Positions 1 to 7,752 of a stretch of DNA of 26,327 bases are shown here, piece after piece (within the stretch, counting starts at the first letter, position 1; each line of letters starts with the position of its first letter). The notes beneath the pieces are model-generated. The model was not told the DNA's origin, did no database searches, and was given only the letters and a program-made list of their open reading frames with translations. The stretch spans positions 1 through 26,327 of the forward strand of contig JBDTVS010000026.1 in NCBI GenBank assembly GCA_040007095.1, read 5' to 3'. This DNA comes from JBDTVS01 sp040007095 (GTDB lineage Bacteria; Acidobacteriota; Vicinamibacteria; Vicinamibacterales; CAVVIG01). Position numbers and translations under genes: made by a program.

Positions 1-83
1 GTTGCGGTGTGAGGGTGTCACTCCGTGCTCGTCGCCAGAAGCACTTTCCAAGCGTCCTCCTTCAACCACTCGGACATCTCTCC
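1..83 (-). pseudogene. tRNA-Ser(GGA)-like 5' remnant, copy 1
   Basis: Read on the minus strand, the segment starting at 83 has the features of a tRNA-Ser 5' half: acceptor strand GGAGAGA, a D arm with GAGTGGTTGAAGGAG, and an anticodon loop TTGGAAA that gives anticodon GGA. The anticodon stem is poorly paired. No T arm of the GGTTCGAATCC type and no matching 3' acceptor strand follow, so this is not a functional tRNA. A second, diverged copy lies in the same orientation at 7505-7583; the two share an identical 27-base run (57-83 and 7557-7583). I infer a pseudo-tRNA or the scar of an integration or duplication event. The window starts here, so more may lie to the left. Confidence 0.6.
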
Positions 84-117
84 TTTGAGTGGAATCAACA
101 GTTTACAGTGACCGGGA

Positions 118-126
118 CCGCGAGTC
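118..126. repeat. Left target-site duplication of the IS256-family element
   Basis: The 9-base sequence CCGCGAGTC directly precedes the left end of the insertion sequence and recurs perfectly at 1499-1507 directly after its right end. Eight- or nine-base duplications are typical of IS256-family insertion. Confidence 0.85.
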
Positions 127-1498
127 GGTAGTGTCTTGAGCTTGGTGGAAAAGTAGAAAGTGCGTCATCATCCGGCGCAGTTCCAGTTCAAGAGCTGCGC
201 CCGCTTGGCGGCGGGTGCCGGAGGATGACGCTAGGAAGGACTCTACTACCAAGCAGGCCGGCGGCGAAGGGCTGCCGGAGTTCGGGCCGGACACGATCGA
301 GGGGACGATGCGCGCGCGGGTGCGAGCGACGATCGAAGCCATCGTCCAGGAGGAGCTCGCGGCGGCGCTGGGCGCGAACAAGTCGGCGCGCGTGGGTGAC
401 ACGCGTCAGGGCTATCGCCACGGTCAACGCGAGCGGACGCTGACGACGAGCCTCGGCCCCGCGACGATCGCGATGCCGCGGGCGCGGACCCAGGTCGCCG
501 ACGGCACGACCGCCGAATGGCGCAGCGCCACGGTCGCACGCGATCAGCGCCGGACCGTGCGGGTGGATGAGGCGATCCTGGGCGTGTACTTGGCCGGTAC
601 CAATACCCGTCGCATCAAGGGCGCCCTTGCGCCGCTGCTGCGGAACGGGCCGTTATCGAAAGATGCGGTGTCGCGGCTCGTGGGCCGGCTCCGCGAGGAC
701 TTCGACACGTGGCGGAGTCGCGACCTCGCCGGCGAGGACATCCGCGACGTGTTCCTGGACGGGTGGTATCCCAAGGTCCGGATCGGCGGCCGGCGCGCGC
801 GGGTCCCGGTGCTGGTGACCTTGGGCGTCTGCGCGGATGGGCAGCGGGTCGTGCTGGACCTGCGGTTGGCCGGGGAAGAAAGTGCGGCGAGTTGGGGCGA
901 GGTGGTCGTCGGTCTCGTGGCTCGGCACCTGGCCCGGCCGGTGTTAGCCATGATCGATGGGAATCCCGGGCTCGCCACGGCGCGCCTGGCGCACTGGCCC
1001 GGCCTGGCGATTCAGCGCTGCACCGCGCACAAACTTCGGAACCTGCAAGCGAAGGCCCCCGCACGACTCCGGGAGGAACTCACCGAAGATTACCGGCGGA
1101 TGATCGACGCGGAGACGGTCAGTGCGGTCGAGCACGCGCGGGCCCGGTTCACGAAGAAGTGGCGGTTGCGCTGTCGCGCAGTGGTCGAGAGTCTGGAGGA
1201 GGCGGGAGATACGCTCTTCACCTTTCTCCGCTTCCCCCCCTCGCAATGGAAGGCGTTGCGGACGACCAACGCGCTCGAACGGATCAACGGGGAATTCCGT
1301 CGGCGCACGAAAACGCAGGCGAGCTTGCCCGGCCAGGACGCGGTGCTGCTCCTCCTGTTTGGGTTGCTTCGCAGCGGACAGGTGAAGCTCAACGCCCTCG
1401 TCGGTTATCAGGATATGGAGGCAGTCAAGCGGGCGGCGTAGTCAGCAGGCCGGACGATCACGCGCCGAACACTTTTCCACCACTTGACAGACACGACC
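127..1498 (+). mobile_element. Complete IS256-family insertion sequence (1372 bp)
   Basis: The two ends are imperfect inverted repeats. The left end (127-154) begins GGTAGTGTCT and finishes GGTGGAAAAGT. The right end, read inward on the minus strand from 1498 to 1471, begins GGTCGTGTCT and also finishes GGTGGAAAAGT. A perfect 9-bp direct repeat flanks the element. A single transposase gene fills the interior. Ends, duplication and open reading frame are all intact, so the insertion looks recent and probably competent. It sits between the pseudo-tRNA at 1-83 and the tail of the catalase/hydrolase operon, and does not interrupt a gene I can recognise. Confidence 0.9.
215..1441 (+). CDS. IS256-family (Mutator-type) transposase
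   Basis: DDE transposase of 408 residues, close to the usual family length, that would catalyse cut- or copy-out transposition of its own element. Visible motifs are the first acidic residue D182 in the FLDGWY context, the second D248 in MIDGNPG, the conserved CTAHKLRN block around residues 269-276, and the catalytic E355 in NALERINGEFRRR. The N-terminal third holds the IS256 segment with the basic stretch around GYRHGQRERTL. I accept the GTG start at 215; no good ribosome-binding site is visible, and a start slightly downstream is possible. The frame is uninterrupted. Transcription probably starts from within the left end of the element or from outside. Confidence 0.93.
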   Translation: MPEDDARKDSTTKQAGGEGLPEFGPDTIEGTMRARVRATIEAIVQEELAAALGANKSARVGDTRQGYRHGQRERTLTTSLGPATIAMPRARTQVADGTTAEWRSATVARDQRRTVRVDEAILGVYLAGTNTRRIKGALAPLLRNGPLSKDAVSRLVGRLREDFDTWRSRDLAGEDIRDVFLDGWYPKVRIGGRRARVPVLVTLGVCADGQRVVLDLRLAGEESAASWGEVVVGLVARHLARPVLAMIDGNPGLATARLAHWPGLAIQRCTAHKLRNLQAKAPARLREELTEDYRRMIDAETVSAVEHARARFTKKWRLRCRAVVESLEEAGDTLFTFLRFPPSQWKALRTTNALERINGEFRRRTKTQASLPGQDAVLLLLFGLLRSGQVKLNALVGYQDMEAVKRAA

Positions 1499-1507
1499 CC
1501 GCGAGTC
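1499..1507. repeat. Right target-site duplication of the IS256-family element
   Basis: Perfect second copy of CCGCGAGTC, identical to 118-126, immediately outside the right inverted repeat. Confidence 0.85.
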
Positions 1508-1593
1508 CAACGGCTGTGGGAACCAATTGTGAGCCACTCCCCCAGAGGGCTGGATAAAACCTCGCATTCAGTGATCGAGAAGTCGGTGTGGCA

Positions 1594-1761
1594 TCAGGTC
1601 GGCAGATCCATGGCGCTGAGAACTTCAGGCAACTGCGTCGCGTCGACAAGCAGCACCCCAGCCTTTTGAGCGAGTTGCCGGGCGGACGTCGTGAACCCTT
1701 GATTGGACAGGACCGGCCGTTGACCGTGACCATGGTTTCCGGATGGCGACCGCACGAACCG
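1594..1761 (-). pseudogene. C-terminal fragment resembling an Mrr-type restriction endonuclease domain
   Basis: Directly after the TAA stop of the MDR oxidoreductase, and in the same frame, the minus strand encodes about 55 residues ending at a TGA. They include RPVLSNQGFTTSARQLAQKA, then GVLLVDATQLPEVL. This matches the pattern at the end of Mrr-cat restriction endonuclease domains: a strand, then an SNxGFTxxAxxLA helix, then GVxLVDxxxL. No start codon, N-terminal part or catalytic core remains, so it is a fragment with no function of its own. It is family-level recognition by eye; a chance in-frame extension is less likely but possible. Confidence 0.45.
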
Positions 1762-2703
1762 TTACCGGTCCAGGTCGCCGTCCTGGAGCCGAAGCACGAG
1801 TTTGCCGCGCTTGTGCGGGCGACCGGCCAGCATTTCATGAGCAATCCTGGCCTCGCTGAGCGGCAGTACATCACCCACGCACGTCGAGAGCCGGCCGCCG
1901 TCAATCATCTCGGCAATCCGCGCGAGGCCTTCGGATGTCACATTGACCAAGAAGAAGAGCCCGCGGACCCCGAGGCGCGCCGCCTTCTCCTGGTCGGGGA
2001 CGGTCACCGATGACACCAGGGCGCCGCCAGGTTTGAGGACGGCAAACGACCGCGCTAGCGTCTCGCCACCCACCGTATCGAGGACGACGTCGACATCGGC
2101 AACCACCGATTCGAATGGTGTGCTCCTCACATCGATGACGCGGTGGGCGCCAAGCGCGCGGACGTAGTCGAGGTCCCCAGGAAGCGCGGTCGCGATGACC
2201 TCGTGTGCGACATCGCGAGCCATCTGCACGGCATAGGCGCCCACGTTGCCGGCGCCGCCATGCACCAGGACGCGTGTGGTCGCATCGACGTGTGCGTGCT
2301 CGAACAGCATCTGCCACGCGGTGCTGGCGACGACCGGAACCGACGCCGCTTCGACAAAGCCAAGTGTCGCCGGCTTGCGCGCGAGCATTGTGGCCGTGGC
2401 AACGGCGTACCCCGCGTAGGCGCCGACAAACGCCGCATTGGTCACGCCGTAGACTTCGTCGCCGGACTGAAATGGTGTGCCCGCGCCAGAGCGATCGACG
2501 ACGCCCGCCAGATCGGAGCCCGGCGTCAACGGCAGTCGTTGCGGAACCGCGCTCGTGCCGCTCCTGACCCACGCGTCCCATGGCCCGACGCCTACGGCTT
2601 TGACACGAACCAACACCTCACCCTTGCCAGGCGTTGGCTGTTCCACGTCTTCGTACACGAGCTTATCGACGCCGCCGAACTCATGCACGCGAATGGCTTT
2701 CAT
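1762..2703 (-). CDS. NADP-dependent MDR oxidoreductase (quinone-reductase-like)
   Basis: Zinc-independent medium-chain dehydrogenase/reductase of 313 residues, likely reducing quinones or enones with NADPH in the cytosol. It starts MKAIRVHEFGG, typical of the quinone oxidoreductase branch. A GroES-like domain fills the first ~120 residues (LTPGSDLAGVV around 59-69, GDEVYG at 81-86). The cofactor-binding signature HGGAGNVGAYAVQ lies at 148-160, and LDTVGGE at 208-214 is a family hallmark. No zinc-binding cysteines are present. It is the last gene of the minus-strand operon; its ATG lies inside the end of the cupin frame (stop at 2681), so translation is probably coupled. Substrate cannot be read from sequence. 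Confidence 0.85.
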   Translation of the reverse strand: MKAIRVHEFGGVDKLVYEDVEQPTPGKGEVLVRVKAVGVGPWDAWVRSGTSAVPQRLPLTPGSDLAGVVDRSGAGTPFQSGDEVYGVTNAAFVGAYAGYAVATATMLARKPATLGFVEAASVPVVASTAWQMLFEHAHVDATTRVLVHGGAGNVGAYAVQMARDVAHEVIATALPGDLDYVRALGAHRVIDVRSTPFESVVADVDVVLDTVGGETLARSFAVLKPGGALVSSVTVPDQEKAARLGVRGLFFLVNVTSEGLARIAEMIDGGRLSTCVGDVLPLSEARIAHEMLAGRPHKRGKLVLRLQDGDLDR

Positions 2704-3207
2704 CGAAGCCTCGTCCGACCGCCACGGGTGGCTTCGCGGACTCCACGTAGGTGGTGTCGGTTGGGCCGTAGCCCGTGATAGCCACCGTTGCCCCCTCCGA
2801 ACCGGTGTTCGCGAAATGCGATTGTCCGGCCGGTTCGGTGTAGAAGCTGCCCGCAGGCAGGTCCTTCAAGAGCGATGGCTCGTTCTTCAACCCGTACCCG
2901 AAGTGCCACAGGCCATTGACGACCACCGCCGTGCGGGTATCGCGATGCGTATGTGCCTGGATGTTGGTGTTTGGCGCGACGCGTAGCTCAATCGTATAGA
3001 GCCCCGGCTGCGCCGGATCGCCGAACAGAATTCGCGTCGACACCCGGGCAATCCTGATGTGCCGGCGCCGGCGACCTGGGCTTCAACCGCCTCCACCTCC
3101 GTGGGTGTCAGCCGTTTTTGCAGACTCGGCGACTGCGCGGACGTCGCAACCGTCCCCGCGAGACACAAGGCAATGCAGAGAACACGTGGACAGATCCTCG
3201 CGTGCAT
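2681..3207 (-). pseudogene. Secreted cupin protein, interrupted by a frameshift
   Basis: The gene begins at 3207 with a signal peptide (MHARICPRVLCIALCLAG...ATSAQ), nine bases after the stop of the upstream hydrolase. The signal peptide is followed by LTPTEVEAVEAQVAGAGTSG. The reading frame then changes near 3056 and continues as IARVSTRILFGDPAQPG in a different frame down to 2681. The second part carries the cupin motifs: AHTHRD with VVVNGLWHFGYG, then PAGQSHFANTG. Restoring one base (most simply a third G in the GG before ATTGCC) gives a single frame of about 175 residues, normal for this family of small periplasmic cupins. It is either a young pseudogene or a sequencing error. An internal GTG near 3043 could make the cupin fold alone, without secretion. 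Confidence 0.75.
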
Positions 3208-3216
3208 GAGCTCACT

Positions 3217-4209
3217 TCACTTTCCGCCGATGAATCTCGTGATGAGGGCGACGGCCTGCTGCGGCTGTTCCTCCATGATCCAATGCCCCGAGTTCGTAAT
3301 GACGGCTCCCTGAACATCGCTGGCCACGAACTCGAGCGCGGTCTTCATCGAGGCGCCATAGGAATGGTCGCCGCCGATGGCCAGGACCGGCATGTGTAAC
3401 TTGCCGACCCGAGCGAAGAGTGCCTTGTTATCGTCGGCATCCCGCGCGAACGCGGCAAACTGACCGCCGAGCGCGTTGTGGATTGCGCCCGGCCGCGCGT
3501 AGATCTCCGCGTAGTGCCGGCGCGTCTCTTCGTCGATCGCCGCCGGATTGGCGGAGAGCTCGTTATAGAACCGGTCCAGAAGAATCCGCTCGCGCCCTGC
3601 CACCAGTCGTTCGACGTCCGGACCGCGGAAGTTGAAGTGCCACACGAGCGGATTGGTGAGCTGCTTTTCCCAAGTACCGAGTCCGGGTAGCGGCGCATCC
3701 ATCACGACCCATTTCGTCACACGCTCCGGGAACTGTGCGGCCAAGCCGTAGCCCACCATGTTGCCGATGTCATGCGTCACCAGCGTCACCTGTCCAACCT
3801 TCAACCGATCGAGAATCGACGCAAGGTCACGCGCCTGATTCGTCTTCTCGTATCCGGCCTCGGGATGCGTCGACAGGCCCATGCCGCGCAGATCGGGGGC
3901 GATGACCGTGTGCTCGGTCACCAGCAGGTCCGCGAGCGGCTGCCACATGTCGCCGGTATCGCCGAACCCGTGCAGCATCAACACGGCCGGCCCGGATCCG
4001 CCCGTTCTCACGTACTGCGATGCGCCACCGATCTCGATCAGCGAGCTCTTGAACGCCGACGAGAACGGATGCACGCCGCCGCTGGCGACGACTACCGACG
4101 AGTGACCGATCGCAGCCGCCCCGCCAAGCAGGAGAGCAGCGACCACTCGCACGACCGGCCAGCGGTGGCGTGGCCGGCCACGCTCGGATTGCCTGTGCCG
4201 TGCCCTCAT
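3217..4209 (-). CDS. Exported alpha/beta hydrolase, epoxide-hydrolase/dehalogenase-like
   Basis: Protein of 330 residues with an arginine-rich N-terminus and a hydrophobic segment (about residues 18-43), consistent with a signal peptide or anchor. The alpha/beta hydrolase fold shows the oxyanion motif HGFGDT at 80-85. The nucleophile elbow THDIGN has aspartate D147 where esterases carry serine. A cap region runs from roughly 175 to 265, and the catalytic histidine H309 sits in NSGHW. An aspartate nucleophile is established for epoxide hydrolases and haloalkane/fluoroacetate dehalogenases, so hydrolysis of an epoxide or C-halogen bond is likely; which one is not readable. Its ATG overlaps the stop of the upstream lipase-like gene (4206-4209), and GGAGG lies just upstream. 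Confidence 0.85.
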   Translation of the reverse strand: MRARHRQSERGRPRHRWPVVRVVAALLLGGAAAIGHSSVVVASGGVHPFSSAFKSSLIEIGGASQYVRTGGSGPAVLMLHGFGDTGDMWQPLADLLVTEHTVIAPDLRGMGLSTHPEAGYEKTNQARDLASILDRLKVGQVTLVTHDIGNMVGYGLAAQFPERVTKWVVMDAPLPGLGTWEKQLTNPLVWHFNFRGPDVERLVAGRERILLDRFYNELSANPAAIDEETRRHYAEIYARPGAIHNALGGQFAAFARDADDNKALFARVGKLHMPVLAIGGDHSYGASMKTALEFVASDVQGAVITNSGHWIMEEQPQQAVALITRFIGGK

Positions 4210-5102
4210 GTCATACCTCCGTGACTCGTCGCGTCAGCAGTGCCCGCCATCGCCTTCGGCAGCCGTGCGTCAATCCACTCGCCGATGTCGGCGATGACCA
4301 CCTCGCGGCCGACGTCGTTGAGAAGGTCATGGACGTGTCCGTCGTAGAGCTTCAAGGTCTTGTCCGTCGAGCAGGCATGGTCGAAGAACATCTGGCTTCC
4401 ACTCGCCTTCGCGGCCTTGTCGGCGGTCCCATGCAGAATCAACACGGGGAGCGCGAGGTGCGGGAACTCCGTGCGCAACCGCTCGTCCGCGCGTACGAGC
4501 TCCGCCACGGTCTGTGTCGGCTGCGTCTCGTGCGCGATGAGGGGGTCCGCGTCCATCGCCGCGACAGCGGCGGGATCACGCGAGAAGTCCTCGTTCTTGA
4601 GGCGAAGAACGTGCGCATGCGGAAACACGTGCCCGAGCCCTTTCAAGACCGCGAGCGCGAAGTCTGGTGCAGGCGTCTGAAAGGCGAAGCTCTCGCAGAT
4701 CAGGCCCGCGAGGCTGGCCTGGTGGTCGACCGCGTACAGGCAGGCCAACACACCCCCAGCGCTGTGCCCGAGCAGGAAGACAGGAAGCTCTGGTTCGCGG
4801 GTCGTGGCCAGGTTGACCATACCGGCAACGTCGCTGAGGTAGTCGGCGAACTGTGCCACGTAGAATCGCTCGCCGTCAGATTTCCCGCGTCCACGCAGGT
4901 CGACGGCATAAACGGACAGGCCCAGAGCAATGAGCTGCTCGGCGGCCCATCCGTAGTAGCCACTGTGCGAATTGAATCCGGGTACGATGACGACGACGCC
5001 GCGCGGACGTTCGCGGGTGCGCCACGACCGAAAGGCAATGGTCAGGTCACCGGTACTGACGAACATGGCTTCTTCTTCAATCACTCGTGCTGACGCGGTC
5101 AT
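4206..5102 (-). CDS. Serine alpha/beta hydrolase (monoacylglycerol-lipase/lysophospholipase-like)
   Basis: Cytosolic-looking hydrolase of 298 residues from the serine aminopeptidase/lysophospholipase group, probably cleaving carboxyl esters of lipids. Visible features are PGFNSHSGYY at 41-50 (oxyanion region), DLRGRGKSDG at 68-77, the nucleophile elbow GHSAGG with S114, the acid D228 in HGTADK, and the catalytic histidine H258 in YDGHVHDLLND, which aligns with the MGL pattern. The start at 5102 is preceded by GAAAGGA. The gene follows the catalase-like gene by 37 bases and overlaps the next gene by four bases, so it is part of the operon controlled from the 6166-6366 region. Confidence 0.87.
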   Translation of the reverse strand: MTASARVIEEEAMFVSTGDLTIAFRSWRTRERPRGVVVIVPGFNSHSGYYGWAAEQLIALGLSVYAVDLRGRGKSDGERFYVAQFADYLSDVAGMVNLATTREPELPVFLLGHSAGGVLACLYAVDHQASLAGLICESFAFQTPAPDFALAVLKGLGHVFPHAHVLRLKNEDFSRDPAAVAAMDADPLIAHETQPTQTVAELVRADERLRTEFPHLALPVLILHGTADKAAKASGSQMFFDHACSTDKTLKLYDGHVHDLLNDVGREVVIADIGEWIDARLPKAMAGTADATSHGGMT

Positions 5103-5139
5103 GGCGTGTCCTTTCGGTGCAGCGAATGAACAGGCGCGT

Positions 5140-6165
5140 TCACTGTCGCGCCTTGAACGAGATCGGATACGCGTCGTCTCGCAACGTCAGCATCTGGTCC
5201 GCGGGTTCGATACCGGGGTGCGACGTCCCGGGAAGAAACAGCGTTGTGCGATCGGCGTCCGTGGTGCGGGTGACGCGCGTGATAGTGATCGTGCCGAGCG
5301 GCACGAGCCTTCGCTCCTCGGGCCATGCGATGGATGGATCCTCCACCTTGTCGCCGGCCTCTGAGATCTGGGCGAACCAGTCGAAGACGATCGCCTCTTT
5401 CGCGAGACGCCGCGGGAGTTCGTCGAGCAGATAGTTGGGTCCTTTCCCTTCCAGCTCGGCGGCGCTCAGGTAGTGCTCGCCAGCTCGCGGCACGAACCGG
5501 TAGCGGACGTAGGCAGCTCGTCCCGAGGCGCTCGTGAACTTGAAGGAGTTGACGCCGAAGTATGCGGCGGTGGCATAGGACGCCGGTGGTGGCTTCTGGC
5601 TCGCGACGAAGTGCTTCGCGACCGGATGGCGATCGAGGAACACCTCAATCGGGGTGGGATGTGCAACCCCTGCCCCGCTGGCGCCAATGGCGCGGAGAAA
5701 GACGGCGAACTCGTCGCTGGTGGCCACCGGGAAGCCGTTGAAGCTGTGCGTCACGATATCGACGTCTCCACTCGCGGCTCGGATCTTCACCGCGAAGCCC
5801 CGCGGATTGGCCTCGCCGGCTGTGTCCGGAATGTCCGGGATGCCGGTGAAATCAGAAAATCGTACGATCACCGGCAACGTCGCAGACGTGAAGATGGGTG
5901 CGCGACTGAGCGCGCGGGCGTCTTTGGAAGGCGTAAAGGTGCCGTCGAGCAGGAGGCCTTTTGCGTGAACGGCACGCGCGTGGTGCTCGCCGAAGGCCGC
6001 GTGCAGGGCGTCCACGAGGTCCTGCGGCGTCCGTGCGCCTGCGGTCGATGCCGGCGCCAGGTTCTGTGGCCGAGCCGGGATGGCGCTCAGCACCGCGATC
6101 AACACGACCGCGATCAGGTGCCATCGGCCGGTTCGCCACTGGACCGGCGTGTGTCGTAGAGTCAT
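5140..6165 (-). CDS. Exported catalase-family peroxidase (SrpA-like)
   Basis: Haem protein of 341 residues from the small catalase-related family, expected to act as a peroxidase outside the cytoplasm. An N-terminal signal segment (about residues 14-33) precedes the catalase core. The core shows RAVHAKG with the probable distal histidine H67, LPVIVRFSDFTGIPDIPD around 97-114, NPRGFAVKI at 120-128 and DIVTHSFNGFPVATSDEF at 136-153. The C-terminal RDDAYPISF probably supplies the proximal tyrosine. It is shorter than classical catalases (about 480 residues or more) and lacks their C-terminal parts, as SrpA-like proteins do. GAGGAG (6175-6180) stands nine bases before the ATG. It is the first gene of the minus-strand operon and diverges from the AraC-type regulator. 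Confidence 0.9.
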   Translation of the reverse strand: MTLRHTPVQWRTGRWHLIAVVLIAVLSAIPARPQNLAPASTAGARTPQDLVDALHAAFGEHHARAVHAKGLLLDGTFTPSKDARALSRAPIFTSATLPVIVRFSDFTGIPDIPDTAGEANPRGFAVKIRAASGDVDIVTHSFNGFPVATSDEFAVFLRAIGASGAGVAHPTPIEVFLDRHPVAKHFVASQKPPPASYATAAYFGVNSFKFTSASGRAAYVRYRFVPRAGEHYLSAAELEGKGPNYLLDELPRRLAKEAIVFDWFAQISEAGDKVEDPSIAWPEERRLVPLGTITITRVTRTTDADRTTLFLPGTSHPGIEPADQMLTLRDDAYPISFKARQ

Positions 6166-6366
6166 GGTCGAATTCTCCTCGCGTCAGCGGCCGATGCGCG
6201 TCGGTCCGGGCCGACCAACATCGATCGGGCACCGCCGGGCGTAGAGGCATGATGGAGCGCCGTCCCTTCGTGTGGATTGAACGAGACGCGCAGCCTTTGC
6301 ACAAAACGGACACGAACGCAGCCGCGGTTTACGATATGTTTGAGGAGCGACTCCGGAGGTGGTCCG
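6166..6366. promoter_or_regulatory. Divergent control region between catalase operon and AraC-type regulator
   Basis: This 201-base gap separates two divergent genes and must hold both promoters. I see the ribosome-binding sites GAGGAG (minus, 6175-6180) and GGAGG (plus, 6355-6359, seven bases before the ATG at 6367). A relatively AT-rich patch lies near 6328-6342. I cannot assign convincing -35/-10 pairs or an AraC box. Regulation of the operon by the adjacent AraC-family protein is inferred from the arrangement. Confidence 0.5.
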
Positions 6367-7275
6367 ATGGGGAGGCACACAAACGGGGCGTATGGGGAGC
6401 CGCTGGCATCTGCTTTCGGCCTGCGCCGCCCGCCCACGATCATCTCGCGGGCACTGCACAAATCCACGCTGGCGGTGACGGAACTCCGCTCCGATGCGCG
6501 CAATCATGGCCTGACGTCGCCGCTGGCTCGTGAAGATGCCTACCTGATCGCGCTGCAGCTGCGTGCCTGCTACGACCACGACCTCTACTTCGACGGACGC
6601 CTGGTGCGGCCGACGAACTGGGCCGCCGGCGTCACCGCGATCTACGACCTGCGACAAGAGCCGGTCGCGGACCTCCGGGATCCGTTCCACAGTCTGATGT
6701 TCTATTTGCCGCGCGTGGCGCTCAATTCGCTGGCCAGCGAAGCCGGCGCGCCGCTTCTTGACGAACTGCGGTATCCACGCGCGGTCGGCATCGACGACGC
6801 GATCGCACGACAGTTGCTCTTGTCCGTGATGGGTGCCATCGAACAGCCCGAACACGCACACCCTCTGTTCCTCGACCACGTCGTCCTGGCGATGGCCGGC
6901 CATGTCGCCGCTGCGTATGGCGGTGTCCTCGAGCATCGTCACCATCGCGGCGGACTGGCCGCATGGCAGCTGAAGCGCGCGACCGAATTATTGGCCGGGT
7001 CGCTGATGGAAGGACCGACGCTCAGCCGGCTGGCGGAGGAATGCGGCCTGTCACCGCGGCATTTCGCGCGCGCGTTTCGACAGTCGACAGGCGTGCCGCC
7101 GCATCGCTGGCTCCTGAAGCATCGCGTTCAGCAGGCGAAGGACTTGCTCCGCGCTCGCGCCTTGCCGCTGGCCGAGATCGCCCTCCGCTGCGGGTTCGCT
7201 GATCAAAGCCACTTCACGCGGGTGTTCAGTCGGGAAGTCGGCGTGGGTCCGGGAGAGTGGCGTCGGCGTCTGTGA
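6367..7275 (+). CDS. AraC-family transcriptional regulator
   Basis: Regulator of 302 residues from the ATG at 6367, chosen because GGAGG stands seven bases upstream and the extra 30 residues from the earlier ATG at 6277 look non-coding. The N-terminal two thirds form the ligand/cupin-type domain of this subfamily (HSLMFYLPRVALNSLA is a typical stretch). The C-terminal ~100 residues carry the two helix-turn-helix units of AraC: LSRLAEECGLSPRHFARAFR followed by STGVPPHRW, and LPLAEIALRCGFADQSHFTRVF followed by GVGPGEWRR. It probably activates the divergent catalase/hydrolase operon; the inducer is unknown. Confidence 0.9.
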   Translation: MGRHTNGAYGEPLASAFGLRRPPTIISRALHKSTLAVTELRSDARNHGLTSPLAREDAYLIALQLRACYDHDLYFDGRLVRPTNWAAGVTAIYDLRQEPVADLRDPFHSLMFYLPRVALNSLASEAGAPLLDELRYPRAVGIDDAIARQLLLSVMGAIEQPEHAHPLFLDHVVLAMAGHVAAAYGGVLEHRHHRGGLAAWQLKRATELLAGSLMEGPTLSRLAEECGLSPRHFARAFRQSTGVPPHRWLLKHRVQQAKDLLRARALPLAEIALRCGFADQSHFTRVFSREVGVGPGEWRRRL

Positions 7276-7504
7276 GATCGCTGGCGACATGTCGAAAGAC
7301 AGGCCGATGCCCGCTGCCAGGTTGAGCCGTGTGTCGCGTCGTGGTCAGTCAACGTACGGCGCAGGCCACGTGGCGCTACATGAAACGAACAACTCTGTAG
7401 AAACTGTGTAAGGTAACCTCGAAACCGCCGACAAACATCGAGATTTACAGGTTCACATCGAGAAGTATTCTGTGGCGGGAAATCGTTGAATCGATTGCGC
7501 GAAG
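7276..7504. other. Intergenic stretch with nothing recognised
   Basis: Between the AraC-type gene and the second tRNA-Ser remnant I find no gene with plausible codon use, no clear terminator and no repeat shared with other parts of the window. It is visibly more AT-rich than its surroundings around 7380-7500. Confidence 0.5.
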
Positions 7505-7583
7505 AGGTGTGTCTGTATCACTCGGTGAGCGTCGCCAGAATCGCTTTCCAACCGTGCTCCTTCAACCACTCGGACATCTCTCC
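7505..7583 (-). pseudogene. tRNA-Ser(GGA)-like 5' remnant, copy 2
   Basis: Same structure and orientation as copy 1 at 1-83: acceptor GGAGAGA, D arm, and a TTGGAAA anticodon loop (anticodon GGA). The variable-arm region begins TTCTGGCGACG in both copies. The anticodon stem is again mismatched, and no T arm follows. By eye the two copies are about 80% alike overall, with the identical 27-base run covering acceptor and D arm. They bracket the IS element, the operon and the AraC gene as a direct repeat about 7.5 kb apart. Confidence 0.6.
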
Positions 7584-7612
7584 GTTTAGAATCAATCACT
7601 TGCGAGCGGTCT

Positions 7613-7752
7613 GGAACAGTGTAGCGCAAAAACCCTCCTTCAAATCCTGTTGGCCTGCAATGTGATTTGAATTCAGGGGTTTACCGACGCATGTCGGCGG
7701 ATCGTCGACTGAATTGTGTCAGACCTTCTAAGTCGTTCGATCACTTACGGCG
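7613..7752 (-). repeat. Dispersed ~140-bp repeat, copy A
   Basis: This segment matches 15723-15864 in the same orientation, with recurring blocks: GGAACAGTGT, ACCCTCCTTC, TGTGATTTG, GGTTTACCG (GGGTTACCG in copy B), AATTGTGTCAGACC and GATCACTT. Read on the minus strand it begins with the last codons and stop of a LysR-type gene (R-R-K-stop) and ends with GAAGGAGGGTTTTTGCGC, which looks like a ribosome-binding site plus TTG start. It contains the small inverted repeat CCGAC-GCAT-GTCGG. Its nature is unknown: it could be a mobile-element end or a duplicated intergenic region. Confidence 0.65.

Noticed and set aside
709..1557. 282-codon plus-strand frame overlapping the transposase
   Set aside because: A different frame of the transposase gene, Arg/Gly/Pro-rich, with no motif. 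Programmed frameshifting is not typical of IS256.
4170..5093. 307-codon plus-strand open frame opposite the lipase-like gene
   Set aside because: Fully antisense to a clear serine hydrolase with its whole catalytic triad; no recognisable domain.
7505..7583. Functional tRNA-Ser
   Set aside because: The T arm and 3' acceptor strand are missing and the anticodon stem does not pair; only a remnant can be supported.
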